Source of the DNA: PALSA-243 sp036268375
GTDB lineage: Bacteria > Acidobacteriota > Terriglobia > Bryobacterales > Bryobacteraceae
Assembly (NCBI GenBank): GCA_036268375.1
Contig: DATAUH010000001.1
Span: 1-23,383 of the forward strand
DNA length: 23,383 nt
Direction of reading: 5' to 3'
Positions 6,298-14,829 of the stretch are shown here, one piece after another. Numbering within the stretch: position 1 is the stretch's first letter; the number at the start of each line of letters is the position of its first letter. The notes below the pieces were generated by a model. It saw only the letters and a program-made list of their open reading frames with translations. It was not told the DNA's origin and searched no databases. A program made the translations under genes and the position numbers.

Positions 6298-8229
6298 ATG
6301 TTCGACCTGTTCCGCAGCCGCGATAAAGTAGTGCGCTACATGCTGGGGGGCCTGCTTGTAGTCGTGGCCATTTCGATGCTCACGTACCTGGTGCCCAATT
6401 ACGACACCAACAACGGACCAACCGGCACACTGGTGCTTGCCACGGTTGGCGGCCAGGATATACACGCCGACGAAGTCCAGCACCAAGTGCAGGCAGCCAT
6501 GAAGGGCAAGCAGCTTCCGCCCGACATGCTGCCGATTTACATTCCGCAGATCGTCGACGGTATCATCACCAACCACGCCATGGTTTACGAGGCGAAGCGT
6601 CTTGGCTTGGAGGTCACCGAGCAGCAGTTGCGCGACACCTTGCGCCAGATTCAGCCGCTCTTTCCCAACGGTCAGTTTGTGGGAAAAGAACAGTACGTCG
6701 CGATGCTTGCCCAGCAGGGGTTAACGCCTGAAGAGTTTGAGCAAAACACGCGCAACGACGTACTGATCACGCGCCTTCAGGAGATTGCCGTTGAGGGATC
6801 GGTAGTCACTCCGCTCGAAGTGGAGCAGGCTTTCAAGAAGAAGTACGAGCGCGTCAAAATTCAGTACGTCAAGATTTCCCCCGATAAGTACAAAGCCGAA
6901 ATCACCCCCACCGACGCCGAAATGCGCAGCTACTACCAGGCGAATATCAACACCTACCAAGCGCCGGAAAAAAAGAACTTCGTCCTGCTGATCGCCGATC
7001 AGGCCAAGGTGGAACAGAGCATCAACGTTCCCGACGACGACTTGCGCAAGATCTACAACCAGAACCAGGCGCAGTATCACGTGCCCGAACAGGCTACCAT
7101 CCGCCACATCCTCTTTATGACGCAGGGCAAGCCGCCTGCCGATGAGGCCAAGATCAAGGCTCAAGCCGAAGATGTCATGAACCAGATCAAGAGCGGCAAG
7201 GCTAAGTTCGAAGACATGGTCACGAAGTATAGCGAAGACCCTGGTTCCAAGGACAAGGGCGGCGAATACAAAGACCTGCAGCGCAACGGCCAGATGGTGA
7301 AGGAGTTCGAAGACGCCGCGTTCACTCAGAAGGTCGGCGACATCGGTCTGATCAAAACCAGTTTTGGCTATCACATTGTCCAGGTTGAAGCCCGTACGCC
7401 GGCGCATCAGCAAACCTTCGAAGAAGTGAAGCCGCAGTTGGCGTCCGAAGCCAAAAAGGGCCGCGTCAACGAGATTCTGCAGCGCGCGTCCGATCAGGCC
7501 CAGGCTATGCTCACCAAGGATCCGAACAATCCGGACAAGGTGGCTGCCGCGCTCGATATGCAGGTAGTTCACGCCGATGGCGTCGAACCCGGCAAGCCGA
7601 TTCCGGAGGTCGGAACCAGCCCCGATTTCGACCAGGCAATTGCCACCCTCAAAGTCGGCCAAGTATCCCAGGCTGTCGCGTTCCCGAACAATAAGCTGGT
7701 GGTTGCGGAACTGACCACCATCGTGCCGCCCAAGCCGATGTCGTACGACGAAGTCAAAGACAAGATCAAGGACTCGATGATGCAGTACCGACTTCCCGCG
7801 AAGGTGCGCGAAATCGCGACGAATCTTGTGAACAAAGCCAAAACCAACGGCGATCTTGAAGGCGCGGCCAAGGCGCTCGGTTTCAAAGTCGAAACTACCG
7901 ACCCGTTCATCCGCACCGACACGGTTATGGGTTTCGGCTCCGCCAACTATATCGGCCAGGCGTTCGCCAGTCCGGACGGCGCGGTGATCGGTCCCATTCT
8001 GATGCCGGATGCGACCGTCGTCGCCAAGGTGGTTCAGCACGTGCCGGCTGACATGTCGAAACTGGCTGAAGAGCGGCCCGCCATCCGCGATCAGATTAAG
8101 AGCCAGAAGGCTGGCGATCGCGATACGCTGTTCCGCGAAGGCCTGAAGCAGCGCCTTATCGACGAAGGCAAAATCAAGATTCATCAGGACGTCATCAACA
8201 AAGTGATCGCGTCGTATCGCACCAGCTAA
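6298..8229 (+). CDS. PpiD/SurA-like peptidyl-prolyl cis-trans isomerase
   Basis: The 643-residue protein has a short cytoplasmic tail, one membrane anchor at about residues 14-34 and a large periplasmic part. A SurA_N-like chaperone segment runs to about 190. A parvulin-type rotamase domain lies at about 262-366, marked by IRHILF, the KFEDMVTKYSEDPGSKDKGG block and FGYHIVQVE. A degenerate second parvulin-like segment follows at about 440-500. This is the PpiD arrangement: a membrane-tethered folding helper for exported proteins. It has an AGGAG site 12 bases before the ATG and a -10 box upstream. The DedA gene follows after 24 bases, so the two are likely cotranscribed. Family is clear; substrates are unknown. 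Confidence 0.92.
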   Translation: MFDLFRSRDKVVRYMLGGLLVVVAISMLTYLVPNYDTNNGPTGTLVLATVGGQDIHADEVQHQVQAAMKGKQLPPDMLPIYIPQIVDGIITNHAMVYEAKRLGLEVTEQQLRDTLRQIQPLFPNGQFVGKEQYVAMLAQQGLTPEEFEQNTRNDVLITRLQEIAVEGSVVTPLEVEQAFKKKYERVKIQYVKISPDKYKAEITPTDAEMRSYYQANINTYQAPEKKNFVLLIADQAKVEQSINVPDDDLRKIYNQNQAQYHVPEQATIRHILFMTQGKPPADEAKIKAQAEDVMNQIKSGKAKFEDMVTKYSEDPGSKDKGGEYKDLQRNGQMVKEFEDAAFTQKVGDIGLIKTSFGYHIVQVEARTPAHQQTFEEVKPQLASEAKKGRVNEILQRASDQAQAMLTKDPNNPDKVAAALDMQVVHADGVEPGKPIPEVGTSPDFDQAIATLKVGQVSQAVAFPNNKLVVAELTTIVPPKPMSYDEVKDKIKDSMMQYRLPAKVREIATNLVNKAKTNGDLEGAAKALGFKVETTDPFIRTDTVMGFGSANYIGQAFASPDGAVIGPILMPDATVVAKVVQHVPADMSKLAEERPAIRDQIKSQKAGDRDTLFREGLKQRLIDEGKIKIHQDVINKVIASYRTS

Positions 8230-8253
8230 TTTGGCTCAAAGCGCGATCCACGA

Positions 8254-8907
8254 ATGATTCACACCCTGATAGAGTTTCTCCGCTCGCTCACGTCACCAGA
8301 TGGCCTTCGGCAGTTGCTTAGCCAGGTCTTCTCCGGCTGGTTCGGATACGCATTGCTTTGCGGCATCGTGTTTTCCGAAACCGGCCTGCTGGTCGGCTTC
8401 TTCCTGCCGGGCGATTCGCTCCTGTTTACGGTCGGTGTTGTGGCTGGGGACGGCGTCGTCAGCCTGCCGCTGGTGATTGTTCTGCTCGCGCTTTCCGCGA
8501 TGATCGGCGATTCCACCGGCTACTTTCTCGGCCGCCGCGTCGGAGTAGCCATCTTCAGCCGCCCCGACTCCACGTTCTTCAAGCGCGAACATTTGCTGCG
8601 AACCAAAGCCTTCTATGAGCGCTACGGCGGCAAGACTATCGTCTATGCGCGCTTCGTACCCATCGTTCGAACGTTCACCGCCTTCGTCGCAGGCGTGGCC
8701 GAGATGCCCTACCGCCGCTTTTTGCCCTTCAGTATATGCGGCGGCTTCGGCTGGGTGCTGCTGTGCACCACTGCTGGATACGTTCTCGGCAGTCTGCCGT
8801 TCGTGCGCCAGAACTTCGAAAAGGTGCTCCTCGCGATCATCGTTCTGTCGCTAGTGCCCACGCTGCTGGAACTGCGTAAATCGCGAGCCCACTCCGCCAA
8901 AGCCTGA
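8254..8907 (+). CDS. DedA-family membrane protein
   Basis: The 217-residue, multi-pass inner-membrane protein belongs to the DedA/SNARE-associated (VTT domain) family, whose members are linked to lipid carrier flipping and membrane homeostasis. Diagnostic blocks are GFFLPGDSLL at residues 48-57, DSTGYFLGRRVG, and the YGGKTIVYARFVPIVRTF stretch starting at 123, with the family's R-x-x-P-x-x-R arrangement, followed by GVAEMPYRRF. About five hydrophobic segments are visible. It starts 24 bases after the PpiD-like gene with no clear ribosome binding site, consistent with read-through translation in one operon. Which lipid it handles cannot be told. Confidence 0.92.
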   Translation: MIHTLIEFLRSLTSPDGLRQLLSQVFSGWFGYALLCGIVFSETGLLVGFFLPGDSLLFTVGVVAGDGVVSLPLVIVLLALSAMIGDSTGYFLGRRVGVAIFSRPDSTFFKREHLLRTKAFYERYGGKTIVYARFVPIVRTFTAFVAGVAEMPYRRFLPFSICGGFGWVLLCTTAGYVLGSLPFVRQNFEKVLLAIIVLSLVPTLLELRKSRAHSAKA

Positions 8908-8981
8908 GTCGCGCGCGCACTCATCGATGCGTCCCACGGTTGATGTTCATTTGCGCGATCGCAGGTCTCGCGCGAAGCGCG

Positions 8982-8990
8982 TGATACACT
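8982..8990 (+). promoter_or_regulatory. Extended -10 promoter of the GH13 gene
   Basis: TGATACACT at 8982-8990 is an extended -10 (TG-n-TACACT). No good -35 box is present, which is common for extended -10 promoters. Just upstream, 8969-8981 forms the inverted repeat CGCGC-GAA-GCGCG, which could be a protein-binding site. Transcription would start near 8997. Confidence 0.45.
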
Positions 8991-9005
8991 CTCCCCATTT
9001 GCTTA

Positions 9006-9022
9006 CTCCTAAGCAATAGGAG
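9006..9022 (+). promoter_or_regulatory. Hairpin covering the ribosome binding site of the GH13 gene
   Basis: CTCCTA (9006-9011) pairs perfectly with TAGGAG (9017-9022) around a five-base loop, AGCAA. The second arm contains the whole AGGAG ribosome binding site, five bases before the ATG at 9028. The hairpin lies near the 5' end of the predicted transcript and could lower initiation. Confidence 0.5.
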
Positions 9023-9027
9023 ATTTC

Positions 9028-10938
9028 ATGACCACGACTCTGCCGGACCTGACCACCATTCCCATGGGAGGCAATCTAGCGCACGGCGGAGCCACCTTCC
9101 GCATCTGGGCGCCGCGCGCGAAGAACGTCTACATTTGTGGCGACTTCAACAGCTGGGCGCAGGACGCGTCCTCTCTCCTCACTCCGATCGGTAGCGGCCA
9201 CTGGGCCGGGTTCGTTCCGGACTTGAAAGACGGCGACGCATACCTTTTCTACGTCGACGGCCCGGGCACTTCCGGGTACAAGCGCGATCCCTACGGCCGC
9301 CTGCTTACCGTTGAGCCCGCTTTCCCGAATTCCAACTGCGTGCTGCGCAATCCCTCCACATTCCCCTGGCATCAGACCGGCTATCACGCGCCTGCCTTCA
9401 ACGACCTCATCATCTACCAACTCCACGTCGGCACCTTTTCCATCCAACCCGGAAACGCCCATGGCAACTTCCTCGACGTGATCGCCAAGATTCCGTACCT
9501 CGCAGCGCTCGGCGTCAACGCAATCGAGCCGCTTCCCATTCAGGAATTCCCTACGCAGTCGAGCCTCGGCTACAACGGCACCGATTACTTCAGTCCTGAA
9601 AACGAATACGCGGAAACCGCCGACGGCAAACTGAATGATTACTTCGACTCCATCAACAGCATCCTGCGGCAGGCGGAGCAGTCCGCTTACGCAAGCGTCG
9701 ATGTTCTGCGCGATCCCGATAGTCAACTGCGCGCGCTCATCGATGTCTGTCACGTCTACGGCATCGCAGTGCTCTTCGACGTCGTCTACAACCACGCCGG
9801 CGGCGGCTTCGATGAAAACAGCCCCCTCTGGTACACCGACCGCATGCCGTACGACAACAAGAACGACAGCCTCTACTTCACCGAAATGAGCTGGGCCGGC
9901 GGCCAGGTGTTCGCCTACTGGAACGACGGCGTCAAACAGTTCCTGATCGACAACGCGCGCTTCCTATATCAGGAGTACCGCATCGATGGACTCCGCTTCG
10001 ACGAAGTCAGCGTCATGGACCATTTCGGCGGATGGGGAACCTGTCAGTTCATCACGGAAACGCTGCGCTACTTGAACCCTTGCGCCATCCAGGTAGCCGA
10101 ATACTGGCCGGTGAATGACTACATCGTGAAGGACGCCTACGCCGGGGGCGCCGGCTTCGACGCTACTTGGACCGATTGGCTGCGCACTTCCGTCCGCGCT
10201 GCCCTCAACGCCGCGGCTTGCGGGTCTTCCGCCAGCGTCGATATGGCGTCCATCGCCGGCGCGCTTACTAACAGCCTGGACAATCGGTGGCGCTCGGTCT
10301 CGTGCCTCGAAAATCACGACCTTGTCTACACCGGCCGCGATCAGCGCATCGCACAACTCTCCGACAGCTCAAACTCGCGCTCCTGGTACGCGCGCAGCCG
10401 CAGCCGCTTTGCGATGGGAATGCTGATGGCCGCGCCCGGTATTCCGCTGCTCTTCATGGGTCAGGAGTTTCTCGAAGACAAGCAGTGGAGCGACACGCCG
10501 AACGTCTCTTACGAAATCTGGTGGCAAGGCTTGGACAGCGGCGATAAAACGATGTCCGATTTTCTCCGCTTCACGCGCGAACTCATCGCCCTCCGCAAAA
10601 GCCACCCCGCCCTGCGCGGCGAAGGCGGCGCCGTTACCCACGTTCACAGCGACAACCGCGTCATCGTGATCCAGCGCTGGGTCGAAGGCATCGGCGCCGA
10701 CGTCATGATCGCCGCCACGCTCAGCGAGACCAACAGGTACAACTACCAGATCGGCTTCCCCAGCGAAGGCCGCTGGAACGAGATCTTCAATAGCGACGTT
10801 TACGACAACTGGGTGAACCCGTCCACCGCGGGCAACGGCGGTGGCGTGAATGCCAATGGACCCGCCATGCATGGCCTTTCCGCGTCAGCGGCCATCACGA
10901 TACCCGCCAACGGATTTGTCGTTTTCACTCGCGCCTGA
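9028..10938 (+). CDS. GH13 alpha-glucan enzyme with N-terminal CBM48 (branching-enzyme/amylase-like)
   Basis: The 636-residue protein has an N-terminal CBM48 domain (about 20-110; FRIWAPRAKNVYICGDFNSW), a GH13 barrel (about 130-520) and an all-beta C-terminal domain. All four GH13 regions are present: DVVYNH from residue 251, GLRFDEV with nucleophile D325, QVAEYW with acid/base E358, and ENHD with D431. It should therefore be active on alpha-1,4/1,6-glucans. The CBM48-GH13 layout fits glycogen branching, debranching or trehalose-forming enzymes, and I cannot choose among them. There is no signal peptide, so it acts in the cytoplasm. It is transcribed alone and ends five bases before the converging GH3 gene. 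Its ribosome binding site is within a hairpin. Confidence 0.9.
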   Translation: MTTTLPDLTTIPMGGNLAHGGATFRIWAPRAKNVYICGDFNSWAQDASSLLTPIGSGHWAGFVPDLKDGDAYLFYVDGPGTSGYKRDPYGRLLTVEPAFPNSNCVLRNPSTFPWHQTGYHAPAFNDLIIYQLHVGTFSIQPGNAHGNFLDVIAKIPYLAALGVNAIEPLPIQEFPTQSSLGYNGTDYFSPENEYAETADGKLNDYFDSINSILRQAEQSAYASVDVLRDPDSQLRALIDVCHVYGIAVLFDVVYNHAGGGFDENSPLWYTDRMPYDNKNDSLYFTEMSWAGGQVFAYWNDGVKQFLIDNARFLYQEYRIDGLRFDEVSVMDHFGGWGTCQFITETLRYLNPCAIQVAEYWPVNDYIVKDAYAGGAGFDATWTDWLRTSVRAALNAAACGSSASVDMASIAGALTNSLDNRWRSVSCLENHDLVYTGRDQRIAQLSDSSNSRSWYARSRSRFAMGMLMAAPGIPLLFMGQEFLEDKQWSDTPNVSYEIWWQGLDSGDKTMSDFLRFTRELIALRKSHPALRGEGGAVTHVHSDNRVIVIQRWVEGIGADVMIAATLSETNRYNYQIGFPSEGRWNEIFNSDVYDNWVNPSTAGNGGGVNANGPAMHGLSASAAITIPANGFVVFTRA

Positions 10939-10943
10939 GGCGT

Positions 10944-13499
10944 CTACTTCGAGAGCGCGACGTCAACCCCGTGCTGGCTTCCGCCCACGGTGATCTTGGC
11001 GTCCGCAGGCAGCGCGCCCGTAATGGGCAGTTGCACCTCGCGTGCTTCCCCGCCCCGCAGATGAATCCGCGTGAACGCGCGCAGATCGCGAATCGCGCCA
11101 TCCGAGCCGTTGCCGTTGCTGTAAACCTGCACCACCTCGTCGCCTTCGCGCGTCGATGCATTCTTCACGCGCACCGAAACCTGCGCGCCGTTCGCGGTAC
11201 GCTGCGCCTTGGCCGCCGTATATTCGAACTTGGAGTAACTGAGCCCGTAACCGAAGCCATACAGCGGATCGCCCGAAAAATACCGGTACGTGCGGTTGTT
11301 CATCGAATAATCGTCAAAAGGCGGCAACTGCTCCACACCCTTGTAGAACGTCACCGGCAGACGCCCCGCTGGATTGTTTACGCCCGCCAGCGTCTCCGCA
11401 ATCGCCGTGCCCGCCTCTTCGCCGCCATACCAAAGCTGCAGCAGCGCCGCCGCATGCTCCGCCGCATAGTTCATCGCCACCGCGCTGCCGCTGGTCAGCA
11501 CAACAACCACCGGCTTGCCCGTTGCGACCGCCGCCTCGATCAGCTTCTCCTGCCCTTCCGGCAACTTCAGATCCGTGCGATCGCCGCCCGCAAAGCCGGG
11601 GATCGATACCCGCATCTCCTCGCCTTCCAGGTTCGGATTCAAGCCCACGAACGCCACCGCCATGTCGGATTTCTTCACTGCAGCCACCGCCTCTTCCAGC
11701 AGCGGCTCAGCCGGGGGAACCCACGACACCTGCAGCGAAACCTGCGGTCCTTGGGGCCGGTATTCGATGCGCAGCTTGTTGGGATGCCCGGCATCCAAGT
11801 GAACCTTCAGATTCACCGGGCCGCCGCGGCCCCCGCCACGCCCAGCGGGAGCGGCCTCCGGCGCGTCTGGCTGAAGCTCTTTATCGTCCAGGAGAATCTT
11901 CACCGCGTTGCGCCCAAATCCGGCCGCTGGCGTAATCGTGTAGTCACCCGTCACCGGCGGATGCAGCGTGGCAGTCCATCGCACCGAGTAACCGCCCTTC
12001 GGAAACGCGGCCGTGATCGCAGCGTCGGGCACACCTGCCTGAATAAATGGCCGAGGTTCCACGCGGCTGATCTTCGGCTGCCCGCTCATCTCCGCGTTGT
12101 CGAAATATTGGGCCTGTAAACCGTGCCCGCCGGCGCCGTGTTCAAACGCGTTCGCTGGTATCAGCGCCGCCGACTGCGATGTGTACGTCGCGCCTAACGC
12201 GTAGTTCACCTGCGTGTGCGCCATCTGTGAGTGAATTCCATCGAGCGGCGTCACATGCTTCTTCGAGAAGCCGTTGTAGTTCCCCAGGAGCGCAATCGGA
12301 TCGTCCGCCGATGGCCCAATCACCGCAATGCTGCGCACGCTCGTCTTGATCGGCAGTGTGTTGTTCGCATTCTTCAGCAGCACGATCGATTTTCGCGCCG
12401 CCTCCAGCGCCACTTTGCGGTGCGCGTCCGAATCCACCTCCGAATACGCAATCTTCGAAAATGGGACGCGCTCCGGCGGGTCGAACATTCCCAGTTTGAA
12501 ACGCGCGGTGAACAAACGCTCCAGCGATTTGTTGATCTCCGCTTCCGTAATCAGCCCCCGCTTCACCGCATCCGGCAGCGCCTTATATTCCGTCCCGCAC
12601 GTCAAGTCTGTCCCTGTTTTCACCGCCGATGCCGAAGCCGCCGCAGCGTCCGGCTTACTCTTGTGGCCGCGAAAAATGTCGCTGATGGCCCCACAATCGC
12701 TCACTACATAGCCCTGAAAACCCCAGTCCTGCCGCAAATCCTTCACCAATAGATCGGGGTTTTCGCAAGCGGGCAAGCCATCGATTGCGTTGTACGCGCA
12801 CATCACCGAATCGGCCTTGCCGTCGACGATTGCCGCGTGAAATGCCGGCAGATACGTGTTCTCCAGGTCTCGCTGGCTGGGTTTTACGTTGAATTCGTGT
12901 CGCGAAGGCTCCGGCCCGCTGTGCACTGCGAAGTGCTTTGCGGTCGCTATCACTTTGTAGTAATGCGGATCGTCGCCCTGCATACCGCGAATGAAGGCAA
13001 CCGCTAGCCGCCCAGTCAAGAACGGATCTTCGCCGTACGTCTCCTGCCCGCGTCCCCACCGCGGATCGCGAAAAATATTGATATTTGGCGACCAGAACGT
13101 CAATCCGTAATACCGCGCGTGATTGTCGTCCCGAATCGCCTGGTTGTACTTCGCGCGCGCCTCCGTCGAAATCACCGTCGCGATGCGGCCCATCAAATCC
13201 GTATCCCACGTCGCCGCGAGGCCAATCGCCTGCGGGAAAACCGTCGCCTCGCCCGCACGCGCCACGCCATGCAGCGCCTCGTTCCACCAGTCGTACGCCG
13301 GAATATTGAGACGCGGTATCGCGGGCGCGCCGTTTTGCATCTGCAGCGCCTTCTCTTCGAGCGTCATCCGCGAAACCAGATCGGTAGCGCGCTGTTCCGC
13401 CGGCAAATCGGGATTCAGATACGCAGGACCATCACCGCCCTGTCCCCAGAGCCAAACTACCGGCGAAAACACAACCACAGCGGCGACGCGGAATATCAT
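10944..13499 (-). CDS. Secreted GH3 beta-glycosidase with PA14 insert
   Basis: The 851-residue enzyme begins with a signal peptide (about 1-19, hydrophobic core RVAAVVVFSPVVWLW). The GH3 N-terminal barrel follows, with KHFAVHSGPE and the nucleophile motif VVSDCGA at D268. The GH3 C-terminal domain begins near 370 and is interrupted at about 458-595 by a PA14-like domain, a sugar-binding module of some beta-glucosidases. It resumes with EEAVAAVKKSDMAVAFVGLN, and the likely acid/base glutamate lies in LEGEE. A fibronectin-III-like domain closes the protein. Expected activity is exo-cleavage of beta-glucosides or beta-xylosides in the periplasm or outside. The frame opens five codons earlier at a GTG, but those bases form the GGAGAGG ribosome binding site of the ATG at 13499. 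The PA14 segment contains a glycine/arginine-rich loop. Confidence 0.93.
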   Translation of the reverse strand: MIFRVAAVVVFSPVVWLWGQGGDGPAYLNPDLPAEQRATDLVSRMTLEEKALQMQNGAPAIPRLNIPAYDWWNEALHGVARAGEATVFPQAIGLAATWDTDLMGRIATVISTEARAKYNQAIRDDNHARYYGLTFWSPNINIFRDPRWGRGQETYGEDPFLTGRLAVAFIRGMQGDDPHYYKVIATAKHFAVHSGPEPSRHEFNVKPSQRDLENTYLPAFHAAIVDGKADSVMCAYNAIDGLPACENPDLLVKDLRQDWGFQGYVVSDCGAISDIFRGHKSKPDAAAASASAVKTGTDLTCGTEYKALPDAVKRGLITEAEINKSLERLFTARFKLGMFDPPERVPFSKIAYSEVDSDAHRKVALEAARKSIVLLKNANNTLPIKTSVRSIAVIGPSADDPIALLGNYNGFSKKHVTPLDGIHSQMAHTQVNYALGATYTSQSAALIPANAFEHGAGGHGLQAQYFDNAEMSGQPKISRVEPRPFIQAGVPDAAITAAFPKGGYSVRWTATLHPPVTGDYTITPAAGFGRNAVKILLDDKELQPDAPEAAPAGRGGGRGGPVNLKVHLDAGHPNKLRIEYRPQGPQVSLQVSWVPPAEPLLEEAVAAVKKSDMAVAFVGLNPNLEGEEMRVSIPGFAGGDRTDLKLPEGQEKLIEAAVATGKPVVVVLTSGSAVAMNYAAEHAAALLQLWYGGEEAGTAIAETLAGVNNPAGRLPVTFYKGVEQLPPFDDYSMNNRTYRYFSGDPLYGFGYGLSYSKFEYTAAKAQRTANGAQVSVRVKNASTREGDEVVQVYSNGNGSDGAIRDLRAFTRIHLRGGEAREVQLPITGALPADAKITVGGSQHGVDVALSK

Positions 13500-13505
13500 G
13501 AAGAA

Positions 13506-13512
13506 CCTCTCC
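13506..13512 (-). promoter_or_regulatory. Ribosome binding site deciding the GH3 start
   Basis: On the minus strand GGAGAGG lies six bases before the ATG at 13499. This rules out the longer GTG start at 13514. Confidence 0.75.
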
Positions 13513-13582
13513 ACGATATGTAGCGCAAGAAAGTTTAAAGGTCAAATTAAATCGCGTGCAGGGCAAGCCCGCTGGTTCGCAG

Positions 13583-14767
13583 CTACTTTTTCCCGCCAGT
13601 CGGGTAGCCCTGCCACAGATATTCCAGCGCTTCGGGCAGCGTCTGCGTCTTCACTGCGCGGTCCGTGTGCCCCGCATTTTGCGCAAAAACGAACTGGTAA
13701 TGATATCCCTTGTCCGCAAGGACCTTCGCCATGTTCTCGTTGGCCACCACCCAGTCATGCATGTTGTCGCGCATTGTGTTGGGGCTATAGTTATCGCGGT
13801 CGCCCACTTCCATCCACAAGCGAATCGGCTTCACCGGACTATTCGGAATCAGCTTTGCATGGAAATCCCACGCGCCGCCGGGCGTCTCCGAATTCCACGG
13901 CCACTGCTGATTCACATAAGTGCCGGAGTAAGTCAGCACGCGATGGTACCACTCGGGGTGATACCAAGCCATAATCAACGCGCACGATCCGCCGGAGCTT
14001 CCGCCCATCGTCGCGCGTCCTTCCGGATCCTTCGTCAGCTTCACGTTGTACTTCGATTCCACCAGCGGCAGCACCTCTTTTTCCACCCACTCCGCATAGA
14101 GGCCGGACATCGTGTCATACTCCAACCCGCGCTCGCTGCCCTGTGCATCGCCACTGCCGTTGCCAATCGAAATCGCGATCATCGCCGGCACTTTCTTTTC
14201 CGCAATCAGGTTGTCCAGCGCCGTAAAAAGTCCGCGGTCGATCCCATCCGCGCCGATGATAAACGGCGCTGCCGTACCCTGCACGTATTGCTTCGGTACA
14301 TACACGCCCACGTGCCGTGTGTATTCCGCCGGATGGCTCGTCGTCACGATCAGCTTCGCCGGATTTTCCGGATCGGCTGTGCCAAACGTCCCCTGCTCGC
14401 GCGCAATACCGGGATAGATCTTGCTATCCTTCGACTCCATCGTGAACTCATACACGTCGCCCTTCGGCACGCCGTCTTTGGCCGTCATCTCGGGCGCCGG
14501 CGTGTGCGTCGGACCCAATACAAAGTTGCCATCCGCAGTTGGCGACGCATTCTCGCCATCGGGCAAATCCTTCGCCGCCGGATAACCGGGCGTGTGGGCA
14601 TCGCGCGTCGGCGGGGCCGGACGAGTGCGTTTCGCGGCGCCCGCGGCGGGGCTTCCGGGCGTCTGTTGAGCGGGAGGCGTCTGCGGCGGAGTTTGAGCTT
14701 GCGGCGGATTCTGCGCCCACAGCGCAGCCGCGGCCAGGGCGAAAACCGGTACGAGCGAACGAAACAT
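13583..14767 (-). CDS. Secreted esterase, enterochelin-esterase/CE1-like alpha/beta hydrolase
   Basis: The 394-residue protein starts with a signal peptide (FRSLVPVFALAAAALWA, cleaved near residue 18). A proline/glutamine/threonine-rich linker of about 40 residues follows, then a PF00756-type esterase domain. The nucleophile elbow is MGGSSGG, with S257 (or the adjacent S258) as catalytic serine. An aspartate in GDRDNY and a histidine in AQNAGHTD can complete the triad. Related proteins hydrolyse feruloyl, acetyl or siderophore esters. Beside a secreted GH3 enzyme, removal of ester side chains from plant polysaccharide is the best inference. GGAG lies five bases before the ATG. The GH3 gene follows after about 83 bases and the aldehyde dehydrogenase gene precedes by 62, so cotranscription is plausible. 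Confidence 0.85.
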   Translation of the reverse strand: MFRSLVPVFALAAAALWAQNPPQAQTPPQTPPAQQTPGSPAAGAAKRTRPAPPTRDAHTPGYPAAKDLPDGENASPTADGNFVLGPTHTPAPEMTAKDGVPKGDVYEFTMESKDSKIYPGIAREQGTFGTADPENPAKLIVTTSHPAEYTRHVGVYVPKQYVQGTAAPFIIGADGIDRGLFTALDNLIAEKKVPAMIAISIGNGSGDAQGSERGLEYDTMSGLYAEWVEKEVLPLVESKYNVKLTKDPEGRATMGGSSGGSCALIMAWYHPEWYHRVLTYSGTYVNQQWPWNSETPGGAWDFHAKLIPNSPVKPIRLWMEVGDRDNYSPNTMRDNMHDWVVANENMAKVLADKGYHYQFVFAQNAGHTDRAVKTQTLPEALEYLWQGYPTGGKK

Positions 14768-14829
14768 TCAGGCTCCTTCTTGTCTTGGCGAATTTGGGAG
14801 GGCAAGCCTGAGCCGGCCCTCCCGCCAAC

